A stretch of 64,000 nt of DNA from positions 7,676,234-7,740,233 of the forward strand of contig NC_049983.1 of NCBI RefSeq assembly GCF_000003815.2, written 5' to 3'. The translations under genes were made by a program, and so were the position numbers. This document shows positions 34,085-46,856 of the stretch, piece by piece. The number at the start of each line of letters is the position of its first letter. The first letter of the stretch is position 1. Under the pieces are notes generated by a model. That model had not been told where the DNA came from, did no database searches, and saw nothing but the letters and a program-made list of their open reading frames with translations. The DNA comes from Branchiostoma floridae (Eukaryota; Chordata; Leptocardii; Amphioxiformes; Branchiostomatidae).

Positions 34085-37000
34085 GTAACACTTTATACCA
34101 TTGAAGATGGCAACTTGCCGTCCAAGGTTTTGGTTCAATGTTGACCGGATATTTATTCCTTATCTGATGAACTTGGCTGACTAACAGTGGTGACGCCCTT
34201 ATTGTTTTACCAGGAATGACATTTCAAGTGCAGACTACTCATTGAGTACACAAGACAACATTTTTTTCACAAACAAAAGGCAACAAAATGGTAGTAATAA
34301 AACAAAATAGAAATTTGTTTTCGACCGAATTGTCGATCTCGAAACTTTGTAAAAACAAGGGCATAACGCCCTTGGTAAAAACAAAGAAAACTAGAAAGGT
34401 AATATTTGCAAGCAAATATAGAATGTTACCTTCACATGGTTTAGTCTAGCATTTCTACCTGGAAGGGTAAACTGATTAAGTTGCAGATGTTGACACAGGA
34501 TAAGTCAAGACATGCAAGAAGGTACAAATAAATTTTGATGATTTTTTATCTGTAACGTTATACATCTTGAATAATGAACACAACGTCCAATATTGTTCCA
34601 AACAGGGTTTCTCATCATCATCTCATCACAGCCCCATAGCTACAAGCCACAGGGGCAGTCTGTCCAAAAAGGTTATCCATTTCTGACGGTCGTCAACAGG
34701 GTTACTCGACGACATTTAGCGTGTCGTCTGCGGGAGCGTCAAGGCCTATGAATTTTTTCGGCTTGGGGAGGTCCAGGGAGAAATTTCTTGGCTTGCGGAG
34801 AGAGAGCCATGGAAAAAAAAACTGGCTTCCTTCAACAATTTGTATTCAAATGTTTAAAAAAAATAAAGCTTTGAATCACTTGGGAAATTCATATTCTCTG
34901 TCTCTGACTTGGTGCCGGTGCAGAACGCGAGCCGCGAAGTTCACTTGATAACATAAGAATAAGTTTAATTTTGCGCTTTCCGTCATTGTTGACGAACAAA
35001 CTCGGCGCGTAAGTATAGACAAATTTTGCAAAAATCTCTAAAAAATCAGCGGATGTTTGCGGACGGTGCTGACTTTGATGATAATTCCTAACGCGCGCCG
35101 GCGGCGAGAGAGAAGCGAGAAGCGACTGGTCGAACCCAGTCGGTGCCGCGCCCCTCCCCCTAATGTTCTGGTCAGTCGCATCGTGCTAGCGCCGATGTTT
35201 TTGTTGTCATTTTCCCGGCCCCGATTAACTGTCAGTTGTTGCTACCATAGAAGTAAAAAAAATCGAACAATATGTGAAATTAAATAAGGTACATGTACTT
35301 TCAAAATAGTCTCCGGTAAGCCGATCGGACCTCATATGCTTGCGCTCTATACGGGGGCGGGGCCCTACATGAAACGTGACAAATAGGTGTTCTTTTGATT
35401 CTTTAATTGACTGCTTATAAAATATGGACCGAATCTACCGGTGTCATCATGTTGCACCAAATTTGGGCTGACCGTCTATGAAAATTAAGATGTCGAAGAT
35501 ATTTCCCAAAAGGTAGGTAGAGATTTGTTGATGTTGGCGGTGTTGTTTTTTTCGTAATGATTTTCTTAGTCGGAACATCGCAAACAGTGCATTCAGTCCC
35601 TTTCCCCGTGAAAACATCAGCTAGATTGTGCTAGATACAGCCTCACATGAGACAAGAAGTACATACAGTCACAATTTTATTGTCAAATATTATAGAATTG
35701 AATTCTCGTTTCTTGAATTAGACTAACTTCTGAAGAGAGCAAAATTAAAACAAGCGTACCAAGTTACGGCACACTGCGTAGCACAAAATCGGAAGGTACA
35801 TTCACAGCTTGAAACGTCTCACAGAGTTTGCCGCTTGTACAACGCAGCGCGAAGGGTTCTCCTCAGCATGCTCAGTCACACTTTTACGTTTTCTATGAAC
35901 CATATACCCAGTGTGAAATCGAATGTTACACATATCCTGTTTATGTCGCAGTAAGAGCGCAGCGCGATCGCCGTCTAGTGGAAATTTCGAAAGGGGGCCT
36001 TACCAACTACTGTAAATCGCACAAATTCACAGGAACAGCTGATTAGCGTAATCGCTAAAATTGCCACAAACCTATAATATTCGTTCACGTCCCGCAGTTG
36101 CCGGACACTCTCAGAGCAGAAATTGATATGGCTACCCCTGCACACTGCAAGTGATCTTCACAGTACGCAGCACATCTCCGCTATGCTTCCTGTCACAGTC
36201 AATCTGTGTAAATTCATTCATATTTTGAACGGCCCAATCATTTTTTCAGAGCCCGCAATTCATATTTCATAAATTTCTTTTATTTTTAGCAAACAATTTT
36301 GATTTACGTTTGATGTACGTAGTTTGTTTATGCCCTCATTATCAATACGTGTCGCAGTCGGTACACTTCAAACCCGTCCGCCTGTCAATCATGCAAACTT
36401 CAAGGGGTTAGGTTTCTGCTACACTTAACTTTCGCGTTGGCTTATGCTGATTTGTGCCTGGGGATTTGTGCTGTGCCGGCCACTCCCACCGTTTATAAAG
36501 CTGTAAGTAGATTTATTGTAATTCACCCAGACTTCGTTTCCGCGCTCCACTTGCTTGCTGGGGACCAACGCAGCGCTGTGGTAACTTACATGATAAACAA
36601 CAAGGTGAACGGAATGACCGTGACCTAACATGGGGAGGGCGTTCCACGCTGCAGTTAATCGTGTTTGTTCAGGTCAGTTTAATAGCGAAATAAACTCATC
36701 AAGTCCATCGTTTGTGTTTCACATACCTTTATGTCTCAGGCGTAAAACTTTGAGTTTGCATGACGATCGTTATGCATGTTTTTTTTTTTATGTAACAGCC
36801 GGCAACACGCAGTGACCTTGCGTCTAACGTAGTCATGTGTTGCTGTTTTTTTTGCTCAAATGTTCTTGTTGACTCAAAAATCGGTTAACTACAACCGTGA
36901 CACCAATCCGTGTTTCATTTAGACGACAGCTCTATGTATGAACTTGAAAAACGAACAGGTCTCGCTACATTTTTGTGATTAACGTTATATGCCAGTTACT

Positions 37001-37585
37001 TATCATGTCAGGAGACATCCAAAGAAATCACCACATACACGTAACGTTACCACAGTTGTCGGCCTGTCTGAGAAAATTGCAGTAGTGCTTTGAATGCGCT
37101 TGTTCACCAAATTATCGCGTGAGTACGCACGAGTGCTGGCGTACTACACATCGTGTGTGTTCTCGATTCTACGTAACTCAAACACAACATAGAATCTGAA
37201 CAATGTTTGGATGGCTCAGAGTTAAACTGGCTTGTGCAGGTTGCAAAACAATAGCTTAAACAAAATCTGACTCGATTAGACCTTAACCGAAACACATTAT
37301 ACTTTGGGGGCATTAAATTTCATTCTGCGTGCGCTCAATTTCATTCTAGTATTTCTACCTTCTTTTGAAGTGTATACTATACTAGTATGCAAAAGGTGCC
37401 GATATGCGGCAAAATAAAGTCAAAGCTCTGTGAATTTCTTGATCTTTTATTACTTATTGGTAAAATGAATTCCACAAATCATTCAGAGGACGGCTTCTGC
37501 CTCAATTCAGGCCGTCTAAAGCAAGATGAAGTCACCATTTGGCGGGCGGACACTTCCGTGTTGCGTAGCGGCGGTCGTTGACCTC
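34085..37585. other. Spacer, no gene seen
   Basis: A CpG-rich patch at about 35090-35225 (acgcgcgccggcggcgag…) could be a promoter but no exon is recognised near it. Around 34608-34650 the minus strand ends in GATGATGAT-type sequence that resembles the tail at 60310-60322, possibly a shared retroelement end. Confidence 0.35.
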
Positions 37586-37861
37586 GTTCGAATACCATGT
37601 TCCATAACTCCCGGGCGGGTTCCATAGCTACCGGTCGTTGACCTCGGGGTTCTAACGTTCTATGGGGGCTCGAAAGTTCGATTTTGTGTTAAAATTGTTA
37701 GTTTTTTCACCCTTTTTTGCCCCATAAAATCATTTTTTTTTTATCTTTTGGGGACCAAATGACCAAGGTGCAGTGTCTTATGTGCAGACCTACTAGCTTG
37801 CTGAATTACGAGATATTCCAAGGTCTAGTTTTGGAGATATTCATGTTTTTTATTTGTGCGG

Positions 37862-37898
37862 AAAAGAAGAAGAAGAAGAAGAAGAAGAAGAAGAAACA
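37862..37898. repeat. (GAA)n microsatellite
   Basis: About eleven GAA units. Just upstream, 'cggtcgttgacctcg' appears twice (37570 and 37632 regions). Confidence 0.9.
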
Positions 37899-38539
37899 AA
37901 GCAAAAACAGTATGTACCTTCTGTGAAGGTAACATAATGAAAAGAATAACAGAAATAAAAGCTCTTTTCCCCTTCGTAACAATGTAACTGATATGGCGAT
38001 GGTCGAATAGTATCCAGCATTCAAAAGTAGACTCGGAAGCCAAGGACATTCAAACATTTCATGGCTCCGTATCTGGCACTGACAACACTGTAAAATGGCA
38101 CCAAGGCTCTGTCGTTTATTGGCGCCCATTACAATTTGCTACAATCACAGTTATTACCAACACTTCCCTGTAATTTTCTCCAACGGTTTCCGCGCCCGTA
38201 GTGTTGACGTGCACGGAGCCATGAGCCATTTTCGTTCCCAAACAAGTGTGACATCATCATTGTATTTTTGGCACGCGATTCAACCAAAACTCCATCCCCA
38301 GCTTTGCGTCATGTCAAAATTGACAGCCTGACAAAAAAGCGAGACTGACAATGGCAAATACTGTTCTATATACTGTCTCTGCCTATCCCTTATTGACAGA
38401 CAAACGCGTTTACCAAGGAGTCTGTGATAGCTTTGTTTATAGTACAGGTGCGTAAACATACACTTTTGTGTGGGCAACTGTTTGCAGACTTCTCTATGGA
38501 GAAATATATACTGTAGCGTGCGTTTAGCCGGCCACTGCT

Positions 38540-38690
38540 TACTTCATAGCTATGCTAGACAGGCAACATAAGAATGCTCACTGACTCGAATATCAGGACT
38601 TCATAGTTACGATTGACGGACAATATACAATGCTCATTGCCTCAACTGATAGCTTGATAGCTATGCTACACAGGAAAGATAAGAAAGTGC
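38540..38690. repeat. Imperfect tandem repeat, period about 55 bp
   Basis: The phrase 'cttcatagctatgctaga-caggcaacataagaatgctcactg' is followed by two diverged copies ('cttcatagttacgattgac…aatgctcattg' and 'gatagctatgctacacaggaaagataag'). Confidence 0.6.
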
Positions 38691-38838
38691 CATAGGGCCG
38701 GCTGTTGGCAAATTAGCGTGGCAAGCCAGAAGAATTTCTATCATCACTTGTGCTTGGAGAATACATAGAGCCGACTTCTGGATTTATATGATGAATGCCT
38801 CCTTTCGGTAGCTAGTGCCCAATACAGACTCATCTGGC

Positions 38839-39021
38839 GTAGCCTCCAAAGCAGGCTCTCTGGGCCTTTTTTTCTTCATTTTTGGCTCATGGTAGACTTT
38901 TGTATAAGTCGCTTGTATTACGGGCCGGACGTACAAGCGACCCCGTGCAAAAATAAATGGCCAGCAAAAGCGCATTACGAGCCCCAAAAAAGGCCAAGAG
39001 AGCCTGATATGGAGGCTACAT
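38839..39021. mobile_element. Foldback MITE, about 35-bp arms
   Basis: Left arm 'gtagcctcc…gcaggctctctgggcctttttt' and right arm 'aaaaaaggccaagagagcctgatatggaggctac' are imperfect inverted repeats about 180 bp apart end to end. The long antisense open frame here is a by-product. Confidence 0.75.
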
Positions 39022-39688
39022 CTGGGGTTAAAAGAAACTAACAGACAGAATCTCACCAAAAAGGGCAAGCTTGAGATTGAGAAGAAAATGCGAGTTAAAC
39101 CCCGCGGATGATTTTACCTATTCCTGTCAAGTAAGTCTACCTTGCCGGAGATGCCGTCGTGGCAGAACGTTATATCAAAAGCTTTCTTCTCTGTTTCTTC
39201 ATTTCAGGAGTGTAAATTGAAAAAGAGAAACCTGCAGCAGTTTTCATTTGGATCTAAGAGCTTGCCTAATTAAATACCCGGGGCGGTATTACCCGTCGAT
39301 TCAAGCAAGCAGATCTCTTCTAATACCTAGTTATTAATGGTGGTAATCCGCAGTGTCTATTGAATGCCAATCTAATATTTCAGGATATAGCTGAAATTTC
39401 CTATAATTTGAATGCACGCCGCAATAATTGCTAAAACGATATTACTACACGCAGTAGAGTAGCATGGCAGTAATATGCTTTCATTCCTTGATGATATTTC
39501 GTGGATTGCAAGTCACGTCCCGTATCTTATTGGGAAGAGAGCGGCGCTTGTAACAGGTCAGCATTTCTGACCCCCTCTAGTTCGAGGGTCGTGACCAAGT
39601 CTTACTCACATGTGAGGAGGGTTCTAATAGTTGCCTCACACACATTAAAAGAACCTCTTTTCTCACACCTGGCCTAGCTACTGTAGGT
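39022..39688. other. Spacer, no gene seen
   Basis: No exon or repeat recognised. Confidence 0.4.
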
Positions 39689-39925
39689 CTAATCTCCAAG
39701 CAGATGTAGCGGACTTATTTTGAACGTTTGGCGGTGTCATAAGTTTTCCTTTAGCTTTAGGTGTCTTTGTACTTTTTTTTCTGGATCTAAGGTGCTCGCT
39801 TTTTTCCAGTTACTCGACTGGCAGAGAAAAATGTATACGCTTGAATCATCTCCAGAATGTACAACGCAAACGCTAACGTATCAGTTCAAAACAACTTCGG
39901 CTGCCACATCTGCTTGGAAGATTAG
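39689..39925. mobile_element. MITE family C, short form
   Basis: CTAATCTCCAAGCAGATGT at the left (39689) and ACATCTGCTTGGAAGATTAG at the right (ending 39925), bounding 237 bp. Same tips as the 760-bp element at 25423-26182. Confidence 0.8.
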
Positions 39926-40239
39926 TGTTAGTTCTGCATCACCTGTACAGCAGGGAACTTTTGACAATCAATTTGCTTAGGTGTGTTTTACAAAACCAAA
40001 TTTGGTTTACTTGTTTTTTTGTTTGTTTTCGCTGTAGATATTTGACGCAAAACACGCATACATCATTCTATGGTACATTTCAGTGATCATTAATAAGGAC
40101 TGGATTGCTGTCTACTCCCTCCCCCTTCACCGGTCCCCACTTTCCCCTTTTCTTGACTTTTTTGTGTGCACTGTATATATCGTACACCCAAAAGCCCAAC
40201 TAAGTTTCCCCGGAGACCGACTGAAAGACGGCACTGTAA

Positions 40240-40452
40240 AGGAACGCCGGGCAAAAGCTAGGCGACCGAGCCATTTTCAAGATTAAAACTGTCAATCACC
40301 GGGACCTAGTTCCTAACTCACCTGACACTGTCGATGTTAACCCACCGGCGTTCCTTCCCTCTACACCCGCGGCACCAAACTATCCTGTTCGTCATTCATC
40401 CCCCGACTTAAACACCCTTTTCAGCGACGTCTCATCAATTTACACGTCTCCA
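40240..40452 (+). other. Open frame ending at a strong splice donor; possible exon
   Basis: After a TAA at about 40237 the frame stays open for about 71 codons to TCTCCAG|GTGAGC (donor at about 40453). The translation is Pro/Ser/Asn-rich (…NPPAFLPSTPAAPNYPV…). There is no ATG. On the opposite strand the same region has ATG…CCACAG|GTAAGC near 40504-40475. Neither could be connected to further exons; chance is a serious alternative. Confidence 0.2.
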
Positions 40453-40459
40453 GGTGAGC

Positions 40460-41190
40460 CATTCACCTGGCTTACCTGTGGCACCTTTCTCCTCCCGCGG
40501 AGCATGACCGGACTTTACAGGGACTGCTGACAGCTAGGGTTTGGTTTCAGCTCTTCTGTGTGCCGAGAACAAATAACTCTGACCTTTCAACGGACTACAA
40601 CATCAGGTGGTTCGGAGTCCAGAGTTTACAAGATCACAAAACTACTCCAAAGAGGTCCATTTTTACCTATAAAGCTGCTAAATTTAACATCATAGCATGG
40701 GGGACTGGGTAAATCCTACTTAAGCCCTTCCCAAAATAACGTGAAATTTAGCTTTAGACTTAATTGTAAAGGACCACAAAAGAGAACTGGTGTGTTGTTT
40801 GTGGTACGTGAGTTCTCTCCAACATGTGTAACAACTTCTTGGTAACCACGCAACATTGGAACTAAAGTAAAGAGATGCCCAAGAATACTGGCAGGTGTAT
40901 TAGCATGGATTAGACAAGACTAAAGACTAGCCCCTAGACCTCCCAGAATTGTATAACATTGAGGGTTTATAGAATTGCTTTGACAACGGGTGGGAGGTAT
41001 ATCATGGAAAATCCCTTGCTGGAAATGGAGCGAATGGCGATGCATGCATGCTCGTGTGGTTTGGGTACACAGAGAGTAAACCGGTCGTAATAATGTTGGA
41101 CAACACCGCGCTCTTTTTACACCTCCAGTTTGTTTGGAGCACACACAGTGAAAGCGTTTAGCTGAAGACCCGTCGCTAGGGTCTGACAGG
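40460..41190. other. Spacer, no gene seen
   Basis: No further exon or element recognised. Confidence 0.4.
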
Positions 41191-41197
41191 TGGATTA

Positions 41198-41459
41198 AGG
41201 TGTTATCTCACTGCGCTTGGGGCACCGGTGCGGCACTGCGGGGTTCGTTCACTGCGACACTCTTGAGTCTTGTGTTATTATTTTCGCGTATTTTTTGTAA
41301 TTTAGATATTGCGGAATACTGACAAGTATGACGTAGGAGACAAAATAATACACAAGACGTAAGAGACTTCGTTCTTTATCTCGAAATTCGTTGAGTAATC
41401 TTCCGATTTCGAACCCCGCTGTGCCACACTGGTGCCCCAAGTGCAGTGAGATCCCACCT
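41198..41459. mobile_element. Harbinger-like MITE family B, copy 1 (TTA duplication)
   Basis: 262 bp bounded by AGGTG(TT)ATCTCACTGC and GCAGTGAGATCCCACCT and flanked by TTA on both sides (41195-41197, 41460-41462). A 3-bp TWA target duplication is characteristic of PIF/Harbinger elements. The arms carry the palindrome GCACCGGTGC. Related copies: 42384-42585, 44083-44288 and 48692-48936. Confidence 0.85.
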
Positions 41460-41942
41460 TTACGGAGGATATTCTAGTCGAGAAAACTACTCTCCTTTTA
41501 ACGTCGCAAAACCCGCACAAAAAGTGGGATCTTTCGTCTTCCACCGTCTCAGAAAAAGAAGTCAAACCCAATAAGTTACATCTTTAACTAGTTTAAATTA
41601 GACTAGAGTAGTCGCTTAGTATAGAGATCTACTGTTTACCATTATTTGTATGTCATTGTTTGTCACTTGCAATTAGCCATCGGGAAAGAATTTGCAATAA
41701 AACTTATTATTACATGTGTATCGATGCTATTTAAACCGAGATTTTATGAGGTCACAGTTTACGATTAACGAAGAGAAAGGGTAGCGGTTTGAGTTGAAGT
41801 AAACAACATCTGTGAGCACTCAAAATATACAATTAAATGCCCGAAATAGCCATTTTCATAGGATTATTCTTCATTCCGTCGAATCACATGAATATGCTTT
41901 ATCTGATAATAAGATATCTGCAGTATAGCCCTCAGGCTCCGT

Positions 41943-41956
41943 GTTGCCATGGTAAC
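41943..41956. promoter_or_regulatory. Perfect RFX X-box motif
   Basis: GTTGCCATGGTAAC fits the RFX consensus GTNRCC-N0-3-RGYAAC in every defined position. No gene start was recognised beside it, so function is inferred only from the motif. Confidence 0.4.
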
Positions 41957-42383
41957 AGCATCACTGCGCTAGTGGTTGGTAGCTTTGATCATTCGTCCTT
42001 TGATCAGCAATTTGTCAACCCTATAGCTACGTTCAGGAAAACCGCAAAGCTTGGCGAGAAAACGCAATGCATATCATTTCATTGTATTTTTGCCCGTCTT
42101 AGGGCCTATAGTATTCTACGTTTACTTTTATTGTGATCATTGAGTTACGACACTAACTGATCATACACATCAATGTAAGTCAAAACTGAGAAACTTAGTA
42201 CAGAGGCATCATATCTTTCTTTCGCCCTGTGTCCATATCTGTATCTTTGTAGCTTTTTACACAGATAGGAATAGTCTTGCATATATCAGCATATATATAT
42301 ATTCAGCAGTCTTGTTATTGAAAAATGTTGTCTTAGTTCCCTGTCGGTGGTTGGTTCTGTTCCAGCCTGATTGAAATCTAATC

Positions 42384-42585
42384 GGTGCAGTACTTCGGGG
42401 TTCGTTCACTGCGGCACTGTTGTGTTTATTTTGTTCGCCGATTTTGTATCATTTAGACATTGCGTAACACGTAAAAGTATGGCTTAGAAGACAACAAAAT
42501 AAGCAAAACGTAAGAAAATTCGTTGAGTTATCTTTCGAGCCCCTCAGTGCCGCACCGGTGCCCCAAGTGCAGTGAGATACCCCCT
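42384..42585. mobile_element. MITE family B, copy 2 (left end lost)
   Basis: Shares 'cggggttcgttcactgcgg' and 'gtgccgcaccggtgccccaagtgcagtgagat' with the other copies and ends CCCCCT followed by TTA. The left tip is truncated. Confidence 0.75.
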
Positions 42586-42589
42586 TTAG

Positions 42590-43046
42590 ACATCAAAATC
42601 CGACCATATCCTGTGGCAAATGAAACCATAGGCCGGAAACAGTACATTTTGTCTGATTCGCCGGATCAAACGTACATGTATCATCTGCCTCCTTTAATCA
42701 TGTCGTCCTTGTCTATCCGGAAGCCCGGAAATTACCAGGCTGACATATTGGAAATGCGGCTTTGACGAAAGGGTGATTTCTTGAAATCCTCTCTCATTTA
42801 ATTGCCGTGGGAGTGATGCACGCGCTTGAAATGTACGTTCATAGGGGCACTTTTTTTTAAATTTCGCTTTTCCAAATGAACTAGTTTCAATTATCATTAC
42901 GAATTGAATGGGGAACTGCGATAAAACGTGTTACATTTTGGGAAAAGCCTTCTATCTTTGACGTCTACAGTCTATTCGGAAATTAAAACGAAGAAGCGAA
43001 TGATATGCATATGGAGCCTCGTACATGTGTGCCTCTGTATAAACAG
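42590..43046. other. Spacer, no gene seen
   Basis: No exon recognised. Confidence 0.4.
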
Positions 43047-43085
43047 AGTGTGTGTGTGTGTGTGTGTATGTGCGTGCGTGTGCGT

Positions 43086-43117
<32 letters not shown>

Positions 43118-43122
43118 TTGTG
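43047..43122. repeat. (TG)n/(TGCG)n microsatellite
   Basis: Alternating TG and TGCG units; generates long Val/Cys and Thr/His open frames that are artefacts. Confidence 0.95.
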
Positions 43123-43319
43123 TAGATGACTAGCATAACTCCAGAATGTCTGGATGGATTGTATTTATATGTAACATGTGAACAGGTCTTCACGAGACCT
43201 CGAAATGATTAGATTTCGGCCATATCTCGTTTATCCTACTTACCGAATTCTACAATCCATACCTCCGTAGGAAGGTCTTGTTGGAGACGAGGATAAGAAT
43301 AGTGTCGCTAGTCGTGTTG

Positions 43320-44388
43320 TTACCTCCATGAAAAAATTGAGGTATAGTTTTTAATCTACATGGATCTTGCGTGCGTCTCCAGCGGATTATCTTAAGAACT
43401 TAATAGATTGCGATGATATTTGGTACGTGGGTAGGTGTTATTGACCTCGATTTTGGGTCTCCTGGTTCACGACCAAACTTGTTTCCTTTGAGGATGATAT
43501 TACACAGTTCAAGTGACGACAAGCGAGTCAATCTGACGCCTGAGTTTGTAGCGACAGAACGTGATTTGATATGCACAAGTAGCTCTCTATTGGAGGTCCT
43601 TTGAGCCCCGCGCTACTCAAGGCTACTAGTGCTGTGCCTACTGAGAAGCTTGTATGCTTTACTCTGGGCACGTTATTCTCTTAGGCAATACAGGCGCCGG
43701 CAAACTCATCAAATATAGCATTAGGAAGCAACAGACCAGGAAGAGATGGTTAGGGAAATCAGAAGTCTTTGTAGCGAATAATGATACAAAGTCGTAGTTT
43801 CTCTTTGATACAGTTGCTATGGTGTTTTAAATCTCCAAGCAGAGGTAAGGGTGCGGGTCATTCTCGGTGTTGTGAGTCTACTTATGTATCTTCAAGTACT
43901 GATTCAAAATCTAAGACAACTAAATGCTGCAAAACAGGCGAAACACGCCGAAAACAAGTTAGTAGCATGCCCAGGACAGAGGGTACAAAGACGTGAAGTT
44001 CTACTGAAGTACCAAGGTCACACACCAGGTGGCCCAAAATTATCTTTAACCATCGCGTTCCAAACACCTACCCAAATGCTAAAGGTGGTTCGAAAGATTA
44101 CTAAACGAATTTCAGAGATAAAGAAATAATTTATTTTCTTACGTTTTGTGTATTTTGTTGTCTTCTAAGTCATACTTAATACGCAATATCTGAATTATTA
44201 AAAAATCGGCGAAAATAACGCAACGGTCCCACAGTGGACGAACCCCATAGTGCCGCACCGGTGCCCCAGGTGCAGTGAGATACCACCTTAAATATCATCT
44301 TAATCCATCTGGATAGTTCTTATGTTATAAACAAGAAAGTACAAACAACCTGACTCAACACAATACCTTCATTACTCATGGAGGTATT
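43320..44388. mobile_element. TTACCTCC-ended element hosting a nested family B MITE
   Basis: Left end TTACCTCCATGAAAAAATTG (43320) and right end …CATGGAGGTA (to about 44388) are inverted. The interior right part ('accaaggtcacacaccaggtggcccaaaatt', 'atcttaatccatctgg') also occurs at 52260-52360. A family B element interrupts it at 44083-44288. No protein domain recognised. Confidence 0.7.
44083..44288. mobile_element. MITE family B, copy 3, nested, TAA duplication
   Basis: AGGTGG (44083) to CCACCT (ending 44288), with TAA directly on both sides (44080-44082 and 44289-44291). The uninterrupted host sequence is seen at about 52325-52345, which confirms the insertion point. Confidence 0.9.
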
Positions 44389-44399
44389 GACCCGATCTT

Positions 44400-45300
44400 T
44401 ACAACTGCCTAGCCTGTAGCTTATATTCTGTCTATTCCACAGCGGCTTTACTTGCGATGATATATAATTGCACCTGTATACAAGCTAATTCCAGCTGACT
44501 TTGAAACTAAATCCCACCGTTAACCATCTGATTCGAAATCTATCCTTGCGTGAAATCGCTTGTTGGCGCGTTTATGTTTTATGAATACTAACAATTTTTG
44601 GTTGAGGCAACAGAAAAAATCATAGATGAGTATGAACATGCCTCTTTAACCGATATTTTGCACTGAAATTAACTGGTCTTTTAATATTGGAGCATACGTG
44701 TCAGCTGAATGAAAAAGAGCAAGAATTCGGCCAAATAGGGACAAATAAGTTGCCATGGGATTTCAGTCTTTTGCAGTCTATCCAGCCAGTCAGTTCACTC
44801 CTAGGCCAATTAACTCCTACTAGACTTTTATTCCTAACTTGGCCAAAGTCCCCTATTACTATTCAGTCGGAGTCTGGTAGAGACTACATGGCAACGATTC
44901 GCAGTCTTCGCGGTCCCTTTGGTGACCTCCCTGTCTACTGACGATACATCCATTCTGAGCTGAATAAGAATGAGGAACCCCAGGCGAAAATCAGTGATGT
45001 ACAAAAGTCGGAATATTATCTCAACCTTGATCTTCAAAGCTGCCGAGTTTTGCGTTCCGGACTTGCTGTCAGCCTCTTCTATCGATTCATCAGTCTTCTA
45101 AGCGCACAATTTAACGGTTCCACTAAAGAGATAAGAAACCGGAGATAGCCATTTAGACGTTCCGGCTCGGATTCTTTGTCCTTTAGGCGAGATGTATTGA
45201 TCGAAGGCTGTCATGTCTTCGTGAATGGCAGAAGTTTATATTTCTTAAATATAAAATGTCAAGTGCCAGAAGCATTGAAGACGTTGGGAATCATAAAGGA
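44400..45300. other. Spacer, no gene seen
   Basis: No exon or repeat recognised. Confidence 0.4.
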
Positions 45301-45394
45301 AAAGTTCTTTTATGCAACAGAACAGCTAACGTTACATCAAAGAACCATTCATTATGTTTTCCAATCAGAATTCAGTATCAAAGAAAATACGGAG

Positions 45395-45625
45395 CTGTAT
45401 CATAGTCGCTTCTAATTTCTTGTATCAAACAAAAATAATCAGAATTCGGTATCAAAGGAAATTCGAAGCTAATCAGAATTCGGTATCGAAGGATATATAC
45501 TAGTACGTATTTCAGCTTCGTATTTCCTTTGAAACCGAAATCTGATTGTTTTGATTAACGTTAACGTTATGCCTGTATGATAATTCTGATTATTTTCTAT
45601 ACAAGAAATTAGACGCGACTAAGAA
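45395..45625. repeat. Imperfect long foldback
   Basis: Left pieces (tagtcgcttctaatttcttgtat, aataatcagaatt, caaaggaaattcgaagct) recur inverted on the right (agcttcgtatttcctttg, aattctgattatt, atacaagaaattagacgcgacta). The phrase 'aatcagaattcggtatc' is also repeated directly on the left. Remnant of a foldback element or nested pair. Confidence 0.65.
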
Positions 45626-46850
45626 TCAAAGAGGATTTAAGAAGAAGGAATAGCCCTTTGAGTATTGCTGATTAACGTTAACTTTATACAGTATAAGGGC
45701 GCTACTGCAGTGAATGTGGGCAGAATACCACACGTGACCTTTGCATGGAAACGTCGCCCCCGGTTATCACCTAGCACATCCGAACCTTGTACAGTGCTGT
45801 ATAAAAAGAGTGAGAAGATATCGCTATCATATAGCCTGTAGACATGATAGAAAATCGCTGACTGGAGACAACTGTGTATACATAACAGCAACAAATGCTT
45901 ATATCTACATGTTTTCATCAATGTACAACGCACACAACATATGCCAAATTAGAGTATATGTAACATGTAAACACGTAATACGTAATATGTAAACATGTAT
46001 AGGCAGATATTTTCTACAATGACATCATATGCATACACAAGTGTCCTAAGCCATACGTACTGCGTATCTTAACAACTGAAAACACGCGAAGAATTTGCAG
46101 AAAAAACGAAGACACTGCATTGGGTCAGAAAGTTCGTGTTTGGGATTGATTTGTCCTTCTTTGTTCATCTTGCAAAGTTTTTAGCATTCATTCTTGTAGA
46201 CGTGAATTCCTGGATTCAATACTTACCAATAGTTGTTCATGAAACATAAGCAAAGGCTAGAGTAAGTAAATATTATGGATGGCATCACTGCGTGCACAAT
46301 AATTTCCCTTGATTTTAGAGAAAAAAAACAAGAATTTTCTTCTTCTTCGGAGATGGTCAACATAACGAGAAAGTATACCAAAATGGGAAAATAGGTAACC
46401 TAATACAATGTAATTGTAGTTGTAGAAGTGACACTTGCGAGGTACGTTGTACAATCCATGAGTGTAGTTGCCAACTTGGTAAATGATACCAGTATACCAC
46501 ACTAGTGTCACTTTTGTCTCACTAGTTCACGTCTTGTATACAGGGCTTGTTGTTTGAGGTGTCATATTCTGTCACTTTTTTGTTACAACATTTATTGGGT
46601 CTCACTACTTTGAAAATTTAGCCATCTTGTTTTTTTTTTACCCATCCTGTTTTTTTCGCCCTATCTCATTCTTCTTGTAGCCCACAGTGGATCTCACCCA
46701 TACAATTTATTTGCTGTGGCCTAACTAATTCATCAATTCTGATTGACAGTAGTTTACAGCGTGAGTTAATACCTCTCCAAACAGCGCAGTGACGGCACTT
46801 TTGAAGTCCCCGGGATGCAAACACACGTGAAGAATGTATTGTAGTTGACA
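45626..46850. other. Spacer, no gene seen
   Basis: No exon recognised. Confidence 0.4.
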
Positions 46851-46856
46851 CAACAG

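Noticed and set aside
42928-43193. Val/Cys- and Thr/His-repeat open frames
   Set aside because: Translations of the (TG)n/(TGCG)n microsatellite.
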